A stretch of 47,673 nt of DNA from Kiritimatiellia bacterium. GTDB lineage: Bacteria; Verrucomicrobiota; Kiritimatiellia; RFP12; JAAYLN01. How positions within the stretch are numbered: position 1 is the stretch's first letter; the number at the start of each line of letters is the position of its first letter. The stretch is from assembly GCA_017509565.1 (NCBI GenBank), contig JAFWPM010000221.1, positions 1 through 47,673 on the forward strand, read 5' to 3'. The notes under the pieces were generated by a model, which worked only from the letters and a program-made list of their open reading frames with translations, did no database searches and was not told the origin of the DNA. The translations under genes were made by a program, and so were the position numbers. Positions 8,601-17,614 of this stretch are shown here, in pieces.

Positions 8601-11600
8601 CTTCGACAACCGCTACGAGGTCCGCGGCACCCACTGGGCGCTCAACGCGGCGATGTCCGACGCCACCGAACCGCAGGACGAACCCCACTGCGGCACATAC
8701 GACCCCGAGACCTTCGCCTTCACCGACAATGGCGGGGCCAACAAGTACTACCCCTTCTACGGCACCGACCCGCTCAGTCCCGACACCGACGGCGACCTGC
8801 TGACCGACGGCTACGAATACTTCTTCTGGCGCATGGCCAAGTTCTCATCCGAACCATACGGCGAACGCTACGACCCGACAGCCGTAATCACCGGCACGGC
8901 AATCGAAAACGCCGAAATCGAGGCGACCTTCAACCCCTGCGTTGAAAACAGCCACATCACCCTCGACACCGACGGCGACGGCCTCTCGAACTTCGAGGAG
9001 TTCCTGCTCGGCACCAACCCCGTGCGCTGGGACACCGACGGCGACCAGATGAACGACGGCTGGGAGGTCATGTGGGGCCTCAACCCGAAGAACCCCGACG
9101 ACGCCAAGGAGAATCCCGACGGCGACTTCATGGCCGCCGACGGCCAGGGCAACTTCCACTCCCAGGTCTTCGTCACCTACGGGTTCGACCCGCGCACCGC
9201 CTGGAAGGCGACCTACCAGGAGCGCAACCGCTCCGCAGTCGCCTTCGACTCGCCGAACACCGTCGCCTACAACAACTTCCACGAGCACTACCTCGGCCGC
9301 TGGGCAATCGACAACGGATTTGCCGAGAAGGTGGAGCCGACCTCGCGCTCGTTCATGACGCAGCCCGTCCCGTACGGCACCCGCCGCTACTACAACCCAT
9401 CCTGGAAGGGCACCGCGAACCACGTCCCCGGCCATGCCGTCAAACTTGGCCAGGACCAGGGTTCCGGCGAGGACACCTATACCGTCGTCTACGGCGAGGA
9501 ATCCTTCACCGTCTACTCCGAGGAAATCACCACGCACGGCTGCGACACCGACGGCGACGGCGTCCCTGACGGCTGGGAGCTCTACCTCTGCTCGTCCGAC
9601 GGCACGTCCCGCGACGGCTTCTGGCCCACTAGCGACAGGGATGTCGAGGGAAACCCCTTCCCGTCCGCGGAGGACGCCGGCAAGGACTTCGACGAGGACA
9701 AACTGAGCAACCTTGCCGAGTGCCATTCCGTCGAACTCTGCGACTACTACGGCTCCATCTGCACCAACGGCTTCGCCAACGTCAACGGCAACTGGTACAA
9801 CAAGTGGTGGCCGTCGAACCCCTTTGACTACGACACCGACCTCGACGGACTTCCCGACGGCAAGGAGGGTGACGAGACCTTCCGCTACCAGGAGAACTTC
9901 ACCGCCTCCTACAGCGGCGGCTCGTTCATGGGCGTTGAAGTCCAGCTCGCCTGGAAGGACCCCGACGCCAAGACGCAGACGCGCTTCGGCAAGAACACGA
10001 TGCGGCGCGGCCACGTTCCAGGCGGCGGCCTCAACCCCTGCTCCGTCGATACCGACATGGACTACATCCCCGACTTCTGGGAATACCAGTTCGCCGGGAC
10101 AAACCGCGACACCGACTGGGCCGGCGGCTTCTGCGACAAGCCAGGTCTCCAGACTTCGCTCGCCTTCCGCAACGGCGTCCCCTACATCTCCCTCGCCGGC
10201 GGCGGCATGGACGGCACCTACTTCGACTCGCGCGACGCGCTTGACGAAGTCGAGGGCGTCGACGCCGTTGTCTCGAACAAGGTCAACTACATCAAGGAAG
10301 GCAAGTTCGTCTACCGCAAGTTCGACTTCGACGGCGACGGCCTCCAGAACTACCAGGAATACCTGATCAACGGCGTCCGCCACTTCCAGTATGACAAGTG
10401 GGTCGCGGGCGGCGAATACGGCGACTACGACATCCAGGAAATCCTGGACACCGGCAAGTTCGGCGAGAACTCGCGGACCCCGTATGTCAAGGTCCCGAAG
10501 ACCAACTTCACGCTGGAGCCCGAGATGGACGAGATGGACCCGCTCCTCGCAGTCTGGGACTGGGCCCGCTACGCCGACGACTGGCAGAGCGAGGGATCCC
10601 GCGTGCCATTTACCCTCCTTGGCGGCGCGCTCTTCCCGTTCAGCTACATGCCGCCCGAGCCGCGCGGTCCGGCCCTCCTCCTGTCCTACGCCTCGACCGA
10701 CCCGCGTCTGGCCGACTCCGACGGCGACAACATGGACGACTACTACGAGATGTTCCACGGCCTCAACCCGATCCTCTCGATGCTCATGGACTACTGCGGC
10801 AACGGGCACCCGGCCGGCGAGACGATGGACTTCATCTCCTTCCCGTGGATGGCCGGCCTGGCCGAGGCCGACCCGGACCACGACGACAAGCTCAACTGGG
10901 AGGAGTCCCTGGCCCCGAACCAGCCCGCTCCGGCCAACCACAACACCGACCCATCGCCGCTGTGGATGACCGACATGTCCTACAGCAACTCCTTCGTCAA
11001 CCTCTACTACAACTGGGGCACCGCGGCCAACTTCTGGACCCGCGAGACCCTTACCCTTAACGAGAGCGACGACAAGATTTACGTCCAGTACCCCTACCCG
11101 CCGATGATGCTGGGCGAGGAGCGCCCGACCTACATGTTCTCGTTCGAATGCAACGAGGGCTTCGACACCGATAACGACAACCTTTCCGACACCTACGAGA
11201 TCAACGGCGGCGCCGGAAATGTCACTGACCCGCAGAACCCCGACCGCCCGATTGCCCGCAAGGCCCTCTACCTCGACGGCAACGCCGCGGCCCGCACCAG
11301 GTCCGTGTTCGCGGCCGGCCCGAACGCCCTCCGCTCCTTCACGGTCGAAGCCTGGGTCAGGCCCGAGAACCCGGCTTCTGGCTCGATGCAGGTCATCGTC
11401 GAGCGCCCCGTCGCGTGCTTCGAGTCCAACGAGGAGCCGACCTACGAGTATGTCCGCCGCAACTTCCGCATCGGCCTGACGGCGACCGGCCTGCCCTTCG
11501 TCGAGTTCGACAACGAGGGCGGCAAGAACATCGTCACCGACCGCGCCGTTGCCTCCAAGGACAAGGCCCTCGCAGCCAACGAGTGGGTCCACCTCGCCGC

Positions 11601-14600
11601 GACGATGGACGGCTACGCCAAGCGGCTCAGCCTCTACATCAATGGCGAACTCGCCGCCTACGCGGCCACCGAGGGAATCCCCTGCACGGGCTTCTCCAGC
11701 TCGGCGATGTCGCCGGTCGGCGACCAGGCCTACATGATCCCCAACTGGGCCCCGATCGTGATCGGCGCCGCCGACGCCAACCCCAACGGCAAGGTCGATG
11801 GCGGCTTCTGGTACTACAACGGCGCGGTCAACGACATCCCCGGCGGCCAGCCGCAGCTCTCGAACTTCTTCAAGGGCTGGATCGACGAAGTCCGCATCTG
11901 GGACGGCGCCCGCCCCGGCGGCGAGGACGCCTCCGACCGGCGCGTCGCCTTCTGGCACTGGCCGACCATCAAGGACGACTACAAGAGCCTCAAGCGCTAC
12001 GGCATGGACGAAATCCTCGAAGCGCGCAACGACACCGTCAAGTTCCTCAACAGGCTCGTCGACTACCGCAAGGGCGAAATCGACGCGGACAATGAGGCCG
12101 GGGCCACCGCGACCACGAACGCCACGGTCGTCAACTCCTACTTCTATGAAGGCCACGGCAAGACCTTCGAGGAGTTCTGCGACTTCTGCGTCAACTTCAT
12201 CCAGATGACGCCCGGCGGCGAGAGCGCCAACGTCAGGATTCCGCCGAGGCTTCTCTGCGTGTACTCCTTCGACACCCTCCCCGACCCGAACTACGAGCCG
12301 GTCCAGCCGGCCAAGTTCGCCTCGCTGAACGGGCGCCCGAACGACTACGGCGGCGTGCCATGGCTCGCCGGCGCGAACGAGCGCTCCACAGTGTACACCT
12401 CAGTGGAGGCCCCCTATCTCTTCCCGCAGTCGATCCAGAACCTCGTGACCTGGCTCCCGATGGGGCACCTCGTCTCCAATGGCATCGACACCGGCTACCA
12501 GGAAATCAAGAGCTCCTCCAGCGTCCGGCTCTACACCTTCCAGGCCGACTCGGTCGCCGACTCCAAGTACTGGACCCGCTACACGAAGGGCGGCATCCCG
12601 CTCGCGAAGCTGAAGAGCCTCGAAACGACCGGCGCATTCAACGCCGCCGAGGACTATGTCAACAACTTCCCGAACAGCGCCAATCCATACGGCTACCGCT
12701 ACGAGACCGCGATCGACATCGAGGACGAGGCCAACCCCGTCACGACCTACCTCGACTCCTACGATCCGAACTACGCGGTTCTCTTCAACGACCTGCTGCC
12801 GCTGCGTGGCGCCAGGGCCGACATGGACGTCCAGCTCTGGGACGACCCCAACGGCACGGGCCTCGGCGTCCGCGTCGATTCCGACGGCGACGGCCTGCCC
12901 GACTGGTGGGAACTCCAGTACAGCCTTGACCCGTTCAATTCCGACCGGAACGCCAATGGCATCGCCGACGCCTGGGACGACGACGACGGCGACGGCCTGT
13001 CGAACTACGCCGAATACCTCGCCGGAACCAACCCGCTGCTCTGGGATTCCGACAACGACGGCATCGGCGACTACGACGATTCGCCCAATGGCGGCATGAC
13101 ATACGGTGAAATCTACTCCGACAACGACCACGTCCTCGACGCCTACGAGTCGAAGTGGAACGACAACTTCGCGTCGCCGTTCCGCTATGACGAGCATCTT
13201 GACCGTGACCTCGACGGCTGGGACAACTGGTCCGAGGCCCTTGTCGGGACAAGCCTCGACTACAACGACTACAGCATGAGCGCCGACGCCACCAACGGCA
13301 TCGTCGAGGCTTCCGTCAACGACAAGGCGGAGCAGTTCCCGATGCCGACGCTGCGGGTGACGCTCAACAACTCTGGCGACCGGCTGAACGGAAAAGTCGA
13401 TGACAGTGCTTATGCAAGACTTGTTGTCCATGCGTACTCCGATGCAGAAATGAACGGCTGGCCAGATGCGGTACTTGCTCGAAATGTCGCTACTGACACG
13501 TTCCCGATGACGGTGGATCTGACTGCTAGTGATGTAATATATGGCCATCTACGGCAGGGTCGAAACTGGTTCTTTGCCTGGATAGAGCAGGATAATACAA
13601 AACTTGACAAGGTGAACTTTGGTGGGCCGACACCATCCAATCCTTATGGTGGTAACTGGCCGACCTGGACCCCCGGCGAGTCCGCCGCTGTGGCCGACTT
13701 CCAGGTTGAGGAGGGGATAGACATCGGCTGGGACCGCAACGAGGTCTCCTTCCACCTCGCCGCCGACCCGCTGGGTTATGTCCGCTACTCCTTCCAGCAG
13801 CCTGTAAGCGGAAGCGCGACGATCCAGGGCTATGCGGCCGACAAGCGCTCGCACAGCGTCTCCGTCGCGACGCAGGGTTCGATCATCTTCTCGAAGACCC
13901 TTGAATGGCCGCGCGTGTGGCTGCACGAGGGCGACTTCCAGGCCGGAAAGACCCAGAAGTACGGCGTCGGCACGGCCTCGGTCAGCGCCAGCCTGCCCAA
14001 TGCCTATGCGGTGACGGTCGACGGCAACGTCGGCGGCTCCGTGACCAACTGGTTCACCAAGACCCTCGCCGCCCCGACGATTGTCTCGCCGAAGGACTAC
14101 GAGGTCGTCTACGCCGGCCGCCCCGAGTTCCAGTTCTCGCTGCCAGCCGAGGCGACGGAGTTCCAGTTCACGCTGACGCGCATAATCAGCGGCAGCTCGA
14201 AGGTTGTCTACACCAAGCGCCTGCCCGCCCCGGTTGGCTCTCCGGTGATCTTCACCCTGCCCGAGCATGTCAACGACCAGACGCTGGCGAACGGTCTGAA
14301 CCTCACGATGGGCGCGACCTACAGCTGGACCGTCAAGGCATACAACGCTGCGAACGCCTCCGGCGGCGCGGCGGCAACGGCCAACTTCGTTGTAGCCTCC
14401 GAGGAACAGCAGTCCCTCTCGGCGGCATACGGCAAGGTCGCCCTCTCCGCAGCCTATCCGACGGGCTGGGCCTATGCGAACTCCGCCTCGCCCAGGATAC
14501 TCTTCCGGGCCTACGAGTCCGCCTCGTTCAACGGCATCCCGGCCGGCGGTTCCAACCGCACCTCCGCCGGCGCCTCGACGATCTACGGTCTCAAGCCCGG

Positions 14601-15468
14601 AAACGAGTACTACCTGATGGCCTTCGTCGACCAGAACGGCAACCGCGTCCGCGACGTCTGGGAGCCATGGGGCTACTACCGCGACGCCAACTGCGAGACG
14701 CCCTACGCGCCTGTTGCCGTCAAGGCCGGATTCGCCGCCAACGAGGCCGCGTATGAAATCGTCATCCGCGACCCCGATACGGACAACGACCTGATTCCGG
14801 ACTCGGCGGAATACGCGCTCTACGGCTCCAGCGACCCGGACGGCTTCCTCGCCAAGTCCGGCATGACCGACGCGACGCTCAAGGCCTCCGCCGCGCGCTC
14901 CTCCGCCGCGGCAACGCTTGGGGCGGCAACGGCCACCCTGGCCGGCGCGCTTTCGACCCCGGCGGAATTCGAGGCAACCCGCGCCGCCGCGCTTGCGGCT
15001 TCGGACGGCGACTACGACGAGGACGGCCTCTCCAACGCCATCGAGCTTAACTACGGCCTTAACCCGGCCGAAGCCGACAGCGACAGCGACGGCGTCGAGG
15101 ACGGCGACGATGTCTACCTCTTCGGACAGATCTCCGCCGCCAAGAGCGACCAGACACTCGGAGTCTCCGGCATCGAGCTTGACGCCGACGGCAACGTGGT
15201 CGTCTCCTGGGACTGGACGGGCAAGCCGGCCGAGGAAACGACAACGACGGCCCGCCGCGGCGCGGCCAGCGCTGACGCGGCTGTTCGCAGCGCCGCTGCG
15301 GCCACCGCCGCCACGCTCAACTACGTGATCGAGGCCACGGACTCGCTGATTGAACCCAACTGGCAGCCCGTCGGCACGGTCAGGGCCAAGTCCGCCACCG
15401 GCAGCACGGCTGTCGAGGAAGAATCGGGCACCGGCGCCCGCTTCTTCCGCGTCCGCCTCGTGAAGTAG
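5647..15468 (+). CDS. Giant (3,273-residue) exported protein with Calx-beta-like, PKD-like, LamG and calcium-type DxDxDG repeats
   Basis: A start at 5647 is chosen over 5599 because AAGGGAG precedes it and the next 34 residues form a clean signal peptide ending TSRA|DVY. After N-terminal beta-rich repeats come a Calx-beta-like module (about 548-655, SSVPEGTGTFTVNLALSK) and a PKD-like module (about 656-765, EIDWGDGSSDT). A long region follows with many thrombospondin-3-like acidic repeats such as DTDGDGLSNFEEFLLGTNP, which should bind calcium. A LamG/concanavalin-like domain lies at about 1872-2105 (FTVEAWVRPENP). Further DxDxDG repeats occur near 2415-2540 and 3040-3155, and the end is RFFRVRLVK. 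No enzyme motif is seen. I infer a cell-surface or secreted adhesin or carbohydrate-binding protein. It sits alone between its own promoter and a strong hairpin. The DNA at 13391-13662 differs in codon use. Confidence 0.85.
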   Translation: MDNNRCDYFGLIRKAFAGAFLGALSLFSAATSRADVYVSGVEVDAGGDYNVTFNTGTIRFRVQLSEDITSDITGGTPTINLKGISNFATGSSTHIATFAGDGRSQGDDSIMFFTYPIQAGDYSGGLELTGTLQLNGATINTTGGVVNDGVALPSGEEDDGSLTDNGFVVKIMTFYFEGGVNRLEIPASKAKVGKTSSYEIYGGGALSSAIQFQIKAISDDDIEVTVADQTGASKRLSSEGGEILNATMDASGQMTLTVTPEVETDSEITLRIRPASASGDSSADLELVLKGVAEQAPTVESVTAVQANTGVGQSIILEMTLSGRINSVNSSSSSTPYAQLNVANQNNNSTYANNNALADYAVYRSDSVYYFSGKKIYFHYTVKPGDFVEDLDLKNLSFAPRSINTAEGYATAATVTSLPKGDDAGSLASNADIRIQTIVFSDTSSATADISLVEDNTYNLVITRGGSASVAQGFRVTSESTSGEAMASGDKITYSPQFSIPANSATATFTFAAVEEGTQVLRFRPYGYPDSGAGDLLATITVTPSSVTPSVQISGASSVPEGTGTFTVNLALSKAPKENITVTVSSSDSDSLRIAGCDSGTMSGDNAVVTFRAGQAGPYAITLDPVDGYAQGLNEITLTATANKTYTEATHRIRVNNLAPEITVSQTDEGGNWLMTGFSAMSEGQINWGSSDVNADRAALISAEIDWGDGSSDTVSCSASGSGNARHTYASANGNAEEKTGGYNISLKLTDKDGGFSQVDGRIIVSAPIAALIYEHKTTVGNSGGNSYKSEQHGTVLQGLGEGRVGYRVGNGSTQYPTDVVDANYNWNAYFTRGKQQVVFQGIPGDFTDTHPATQESATFNSFFHVWMGENFTDERAVDPEVHLATAGIDLEEDTTSIRIHGVFAREFYPEDNVADIDNDQLPDNWENRVWSGEVAFENPNGDYGTRGNVDGDFFPACVAGINPDGSFRLAEKNGAFDFSPNGLAFDNRYEVRGTHWALNAAMSDATEPQDEPHCGTYDPETFAFTDNGGANKYYPFYGTDPLSPDTDGDLLTDGYEYFFWRMAKFSSEPYGERYDPTAVITGTAIENAEIEATFNPCVENSHITLDTDGDGLSNFEEFLLGTNPVRWDTDGDQMNDGWEVMWGLNPKNPDDAKENPDGDFMAADGQGNFHSQVFVTYGFDPRTAWKATYQERNRSAVAFDSPNTVAYNNFHEHYLGRWAIDNGFAEKVEPTSRSFMTQPVPYGTRRYYNPSWKGTANHVPGHAVKLGQDQGSGEDTYTVVYGEESFTVYSEEITTHGCDTDGDGVPDGWELYLCSSDGTSRDGFWPTSDRDVEGNPFPSAEDAGKDFDEDKLSNLAECHSVELCDYYGSICTNGFANVNGNWYNKWWPSNPFDYDTDLDGLPDGKEGDETFRYQENFTASYSGGSFMGVEVQLAWKDPDAKTQTRFGKNTMRRGHVPGGGLNPCSVDTDMDYIPDFWEYQFAGTNRDTDWAGGFCDKPGLQTSLAFRNGVPYISLAGGGMDGTYFDSRDALDEVEGVDAVVSNKVNYIKEGKFVYRKFDFDGDGLQNYQEYLINGVRHFQYDKWVAGGEYGDYDIQEILDTGKFGENSRTPYVKVPKTNFTLEPEMDEMDPLLAVWDWARYADDWQSEGSRVPFTLLGGALFPFSYMPPEPRGPALLLSYASTDPRLADSDGDNMDDYYEMFHGLNPILSMLMDYCGNGHPAGETMDFISFPWMAGLAEADPDHDDKLNWEESLAPNQPAPANHNTDPSPLWMTDMSYSNSFVNLYYNWGTAANFWTRETLTLNESDDKIYVQYPYPPMMLGEERPTYMFSFECNEGFDTDNDNLSDTYEINGGAGNVTDPQNPDRPIARKALYLDGNAAARTRSVFAAGPNALRSFTVEAWVRPENPASGSMQVIVERPVACFESNEEPTYEYVRRNFRIGLTATGLPFVEFDNEGGKNIVTDRAVASKDKALAANEWVHLAATMDGYAKRLSLYINGELAAYAATEGIPCTGFSSSAMSPVGDQAYMIPNWAPIVIGAADANPNGKVDGGFWYYNGAVNDIPGGQPQLSNFFKGWIDEVRIWDGARPGGEDASDRRVAFWHWPTIKDDYKSLKRYGMDEILEARNDTVKFLNRLVDYRKGEIDADNEAGATATTNATVVNSYFYEGHGKTFEEFCDFCVNFIQMTPGGESANVRIPPRLLCVYSFDTLPDPNYEPVQPAKFASLNGRPNDYGGVPWLAGANERSTVYTSVEAPYLFPQSIQNLVTWLPMGHLVSNGIDTGYQEIKSSSSVRLYTFQADSVADSKYWTRYTKGGIPLAKLKSLETTGAFNAAEDYVNNFPNSANPYGYRYETAIDIEDEANPVTTYLDSYDPNYAVLFNDLLPLRGARADMDVQLWDDPNGTGLGVRVDSDGDGLPDWWELQYSLDPFNSDRNANGIADAWDDDDGDGLSNYAEYLAGTNPLLWDSDNDGIGDYDDSPNGGMTYGEIYSDNDHVLDAYESKWNDNFASPFRYDEHLDRDLDGWDNWSEALVGTSLDYNDYSMSADATNGIVEASVNDKAEQFPMPTLRVTLNNSGDRLNGKVDDSAYARLVVHAYSDAEMNGWPDAVLARNVATDTFPMTVDLTASDVIYGHLRQGRNWFFAWIEQDNTKLDKVNFGGPTPSNPYGGNWPTWTPGESAAVADFQVEEGIDIGWDRNEVSFHLAADPLGYVRYSFQQPVSGSATIQGYAADKRSHSVSVATQGSIIFSKTLEWPRVWLHEGDFQAGKTQKYGVGTASVSASLPNAYAVTVDGNVGGSVTNWFTKTLAAPTIVSPKDYEVVYAGRPEFQFSLPAEATEFQFTLTRIISGSSKVVYTKRLPAPVGSPVIFTLPEHVNDQTLANGLNLTMGATYSWTVKAYNAANASGGAAATANFVVASEEQQSLSAAYGKVALSAAYPTGWAYANSASPRILFRAYESASFNGIPAGGSNRTSAGASTIYGLKPGNEYYLMAFVDQNGNRVRDVWEPWGYYRDANCETPYAPVAVKAGFAANEAAYEIVIRDPDTDNDLIPDSAEYALYGSSDPDGFLAKSGMTDATLKASAARSSAAATLGAATATLAGALSTPAEFEATRAAALAASDGDYDEDGLSNAIELNYGLNPAEADSDSDGVEDGDDVYLFGQISAAKSDQTLGVSGIELDADGNVVVSWDWTGKPAEETTTTARRGAASADAAVRSAAAATAATLNYVIEATDSLIEPNWQPVGTVRAKSATGSTAVEEESGTGARFFRVRLVK
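13391..13662 (+). other. Codon-usage anomaly patch inside the giant gene
   Basis: The frame is uninterrupted, but codons switch abruptly from almost all G/C-ending to mixed A/T-ending (gct tat gca aga ctt gtt; gat aat aca aaa ctt). Counting bases by hand gives about 48% GC for 13441-13620 against 65% for 13321-13380. Typical usage returns at about 13663. This indicates a replaced segment, by gene conversion or recombination with a divergent homolog, or a chimeric assembly. Confidence 0.65.
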
Positions 15469-15471
15469 GCG

Positions 15472-15515
15472 AATAAGCATCGTGGCGCGGCTTTGGCTGC
15501 GCCGCGATGCTTATT
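15472..15515 (+). terminator. Long hairpin directly after the giant gene
   Basis: Arms 15472-15491 and 15496-15515 pair over 20 positions (11 perfect outer pairs AATAAGCATCG/CGATGCTTATT, then GC-rich inner pairs with two G-T wobbles) around a TTTG loop. It begins 3 nt after the stop. It lacks a U-tract, so it may be a 3'-end stabiliser or an atypical terminator. Confidence 0.6.
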
Positions 15516-15618
15516 GCAGCGCCAAACAGGCATTTCGCGAAAAAGCCTTGTCCGATGGGCGCATGCATTCCTTTGAAACGGGGCATGTGGTTTGGGAGAT
15601 GACTAAATTTTTGTTTTT

Positions 15619-15627
15619 TGGTAAAAT
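15619..15627 (+). promoter_or_regulatory. Extended -10 promoter before the lipoprotein gene
   Basis: TGG-TAAAAT lies 27 nt before the ATG at 15655, in an A/T-rich stretch that contrasts with the GC-rich surroundings. No strong -35 is present. Confidence 0.5.
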
Positions 15628-15654
15628 TTAATCTAACTTTTCGTTGGAGTCATT

Positions 15655-16554
15655 ATGAATAAGACAATCATTCCTGTTTCTGTCGTTGCCGTCTGCGCAG
15701 CGGCGTTTGTCGGTTGCGAGTGGGGCGGCGTCCACTCCGGCGAGTCCTGGAACGACGCCTATTCGTGGGCCAATTTTTCAGGGACCTACAAGCTCGTCAC
15801 CGCCGTCCAGGCCGAAAGCTCCAGCTCCTCGACAGACGGGACCACGACGACTTCAGTATCCGAGAACACCATTTCCGCAACCGCCACCTTCGCCGTGGCC
15901 TCCGGCGCGCAGTCCGCAACCATAAACGGGCTCAAGACCCCCGTCGTCCCCAAGTCGGTCACCATCCGGTGCGGCAACTGGGTCTTTACCGACGACGGAG
16001 CCGGCTCCCTTGTGTTCCAGGGCTCGGGCGATGCCTTCGGCGGGTCAATCAGCTACGCCACCGGCACCGCCTCCCTCACCTTCGGCGAAGCCCACGGCAA
16101 GCTCAACGGAACGGTCAGCTACGGCTACACCGTCAAGAACACGGCGACCGCGACAACCACCTCCAACGGCCGCACGACGACTGTCGCCGCGCCAATCACA
16201 TGGCTGAACCTTACGCAGAAGGGCAACCTGCTTACCTTCCAGGACAATGCCGGAACCGTCTACAGCGGCAAGATCACCGGTGCGAGCTGCCCGAAGGCAG
16301 ACGACGGCGGCTATGTCCAGGCCGGCCACATCCGCTTCACCTTCGAGGCGAGGGCGAACAGCGGCGCAACCCTCTCCGGCTCGATTTCCGGCGACTGGTC
16401 CGGCGCCACGACCGCCAACACCGGGACGATTTCCAACCGCACGATCGACGCATCCTACAGCAACGGCAGGACTTCGGTGCAGTTCCAGGCCGTCTGCGGT
16501 AGCACGACGGTCTACGCCCGCGAGGTCACGCCGGCCGGCGGTTCGACGAACTAA
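15655..16554 (+). CDS. Putative exported lipoprotein, beta-rich, unknown function
   Basis: The 299-residue product starts with a typical signal peptide ending AAFVGC, with the candidate lipidated cysteine at residue 21. The box is slightly non-standard (FVGC rather than LxGC). The mature part is rich in Ser, Thr, Gly and alternating beta-strand patterns (GTYKLVTAVQAESSSSS; LSGSISGDWSGATT), which suggests a beta-barrel or beta-sandwich on the membrane surface. I recognise no family. A GGAG ribosome-binding site lies just before the ATG. The gene has its own promoter-like element upstream and a strong intrinsic terminator 8 nt after its stop, so it is very likely a single-gene unit. It could work with the giant exported protein upstream, but only proximity supports that. 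Confidence 0.7.
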   Translation: MNKTIIPVSVVAVCAAAFVGCEWGGVHSGESWNDAYSWANFSGTYKLVTAVQAESSSSSTDGTTTTSVSENTISATATFAVASGAQSATINGLKTPVVPKSVTIRCGNWVFTDDGAGSLVFQGSGDAFGGSISYATGTASLTFGEAHGKLNGTVSYGYTVKNTATATTTSNGRTTTVAAPITWLNLTQKGNLLTFQDNAGTVYSGKITGASCPKADDGGYVQAGHIRFTFEARANSGATLSGSISGDWSGATTANTGTISNRTIDASYSNGRTSVQFQAVCGSTTVYAREVTPAGGSTN

Positions 16555-16561
16555 TCGCTAC

Positions 16562-16594
16562 AAAAAGGCCGCACGGCAGTGCGGCCTTTTTTTT
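16562..16594 (+). terminator. Intrinsic terminator after the lipoprotein gene
   Basis: A perfect 8-bp stem GGCCGCAC/GTGCGGCC (16567-16574 and 16579-16586) with a GGCA loop is followed by eight T residues and preceded by five A residues, so it could act in both directions. Confidence 0.9.
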
Positions 16595-16658
16595 GCTTTT
16601 TGGGGTTGGTCCGCCGCCCGCGCTGCGCGGGAATGTAAACACCGATAACCTTTCAACT

Positions 16659-16664
16659 TATAGT
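16659..16664 (+). promoter_or_regulatory. Candidate -10 immediately before the cytidylyltransferase start
   Basis: TATAGT ends only five bases before the ATG at 16670, and no Shine-Dalgarno is visible. If used, this would give a leaderless mRNA. The -35 region is poor. Confidence 0.3.
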
Positions 16665-16669
16665 CAAGC

Positions 16670-17395
16670 ATGAATTTTGCAGGAATACTGGCCGGCGGCA
16701 TTGGCAGCCGCATGGAGCGCGACGTCCCGAAACAGTTTCTGGACATCGCGGGAATCCCAATTGTCGTAAGGACGCTGAGGACATTTCTGGCGTCGCCGCG
16801 CGTCGGCCGCGTGGTGCTGGCGATGAACCCGCAGTGGATGGACTACTGCCGCGACCTGCTCGCGAAGAACGGCATCACCCCCGGTTCGCTTGACATCATC
16901 TCCGGCGGCGAGAGCCGCTTCCTCTCCATGGCCAACATCGTTGACCACTGCATCGGCCTGCGCGGGAATGCGCCTGGGGAGGACGACCTGGTCTGCATCC
17001 ACGATTGCGCGCGCCCGTTCGTCACCCCGCGCATAATTGATGACAACTTCACAATGGTCGCCGACTTCGACATGGTCACCACCTCGCTCCCGACAATCGA
17101 CACCGTGATTATCGCCGAGGATGGCCGGACCGAGACATCCGTGCCGGTGCGCTCCACCGTCTTCTGCGACCAGGGGCCGCAGACATTCCGCCTCCGCGAG
17201 TTCAAGCGCCTCCAGGCCGCCCTCACACCCGAGGAGACGGCGGCCCTCATCGAGGCCGGCAAGATGTATCTCGCCGCCGGCAAGCGCGTCGGCATCGTAA
17301 AGGGCGACAGGATGAACTTCAAGATTACGACGGAGTTCGACCTCACCCTCGCCGAATGCCTGCTGAAGGGCAATGCGGGAAGCGGCAACGGCTGA
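16670..17395 (+). CDS. IspD/TarI-family nucleotidyltransferase (CTP-dependent)
   Basis: This 241-residue protein has the family's CTP-binding N-terminus (LAGGIGSRMERDVPKQF, residues 7-23), HDCARPFVTPRIIDDN near residue 111, the substrate-loop region TIDTVIIAEDG, and the late motif GPQTFRLREF. IspD makes CDP-methylerythritol for isoprenoids. TarI-type relatives make CDP-ribitol or similar CDP-alditols for wall polymers. I cannot decide from sequence alone. The nearby CDP-glycerol-type transferase (20666) and the absence of other isoprenoid genes favour a polymer precursor role. No TarJ-like dehydrogenase lies next to it. The start is fixed by the motif at the N-terminus, and no ribosome-binding site is seen. 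Confidence 0.8.
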   Translation: MNFAGILAGGIGSRMERDVPKQFLDIAGIPIVVRTLRTFLASPRVGRVVLAMNPQWMDYCRDLLAKNGITPGSLDIISGGESRFLSMANIVDHCIGLRGNAPGEDDLVCIHDCARPFVTPRIIDDNFTMVADFDMVTTSLPTIDTVIIAEDGRTETSVPVRSTVFCDQGPQTFRLREFKRLQAALTPEETAALIEAGKMYLAAGKRVGIVKGDRMNFKITTEFDLTLAECLLKGNAGSGNG

Positions 17396-17543
17396 CGGGC
17401 ATTGTTCGCAACAGGGCCACAGGCGCAAGCCGCTGGCACGATATGCTTGCGTTTGCCGTGGCCGCGGCGATGTTCGCAAACAGCGGAATCGCGCCTGGCG
17501 GCCAGTCCGCAATCCTGAAACCGGCGGCAATGGGTAGCTTGGC

Positions 17544-17572
17544 TTGATTTTCTCGAAACAACATAGTAGAAT
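17544..17572 (+). promoter_or_regulatory. Promoter of the beta-helix protein gene
   Basis: TTGATT (17544-17549), a 17-bp spacer, then TAGAAT (17567-17572). The ATG at 17615 follows 42 nt later with a GGGAGGAA ribosome-binding site. Confidence 0.65.
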
Positions 17573-17614
17573 CGTGTTGGTTCGATGTCTCAGTTTACAG
17601 CAGGGAGGAATATC

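Noticed and set aside
8845-12156. A 1,103-residue open frame on the minus strand across the giant gene
   Set aside because: It is the antisense shadow of a very GC-rich gene. Its translation is low-complexity Val/Gly/Ala/Asp/Arg with no domain or signal peptide, while the plus strand has a coherent exported protein.
16670-17395. Firm assignment as IspD of the isoprenoid pathway
   Set aside because: IspD and TarI share these motifs. The neighbours point to polymer synthesis, so only the family is called.
17396-17543. A small gene after the cytidylyltransferase
   Set aside because: A 63-codon frame exists but has no ribosome-binding site or recognisable features, and it runs into the promoter at 17544.
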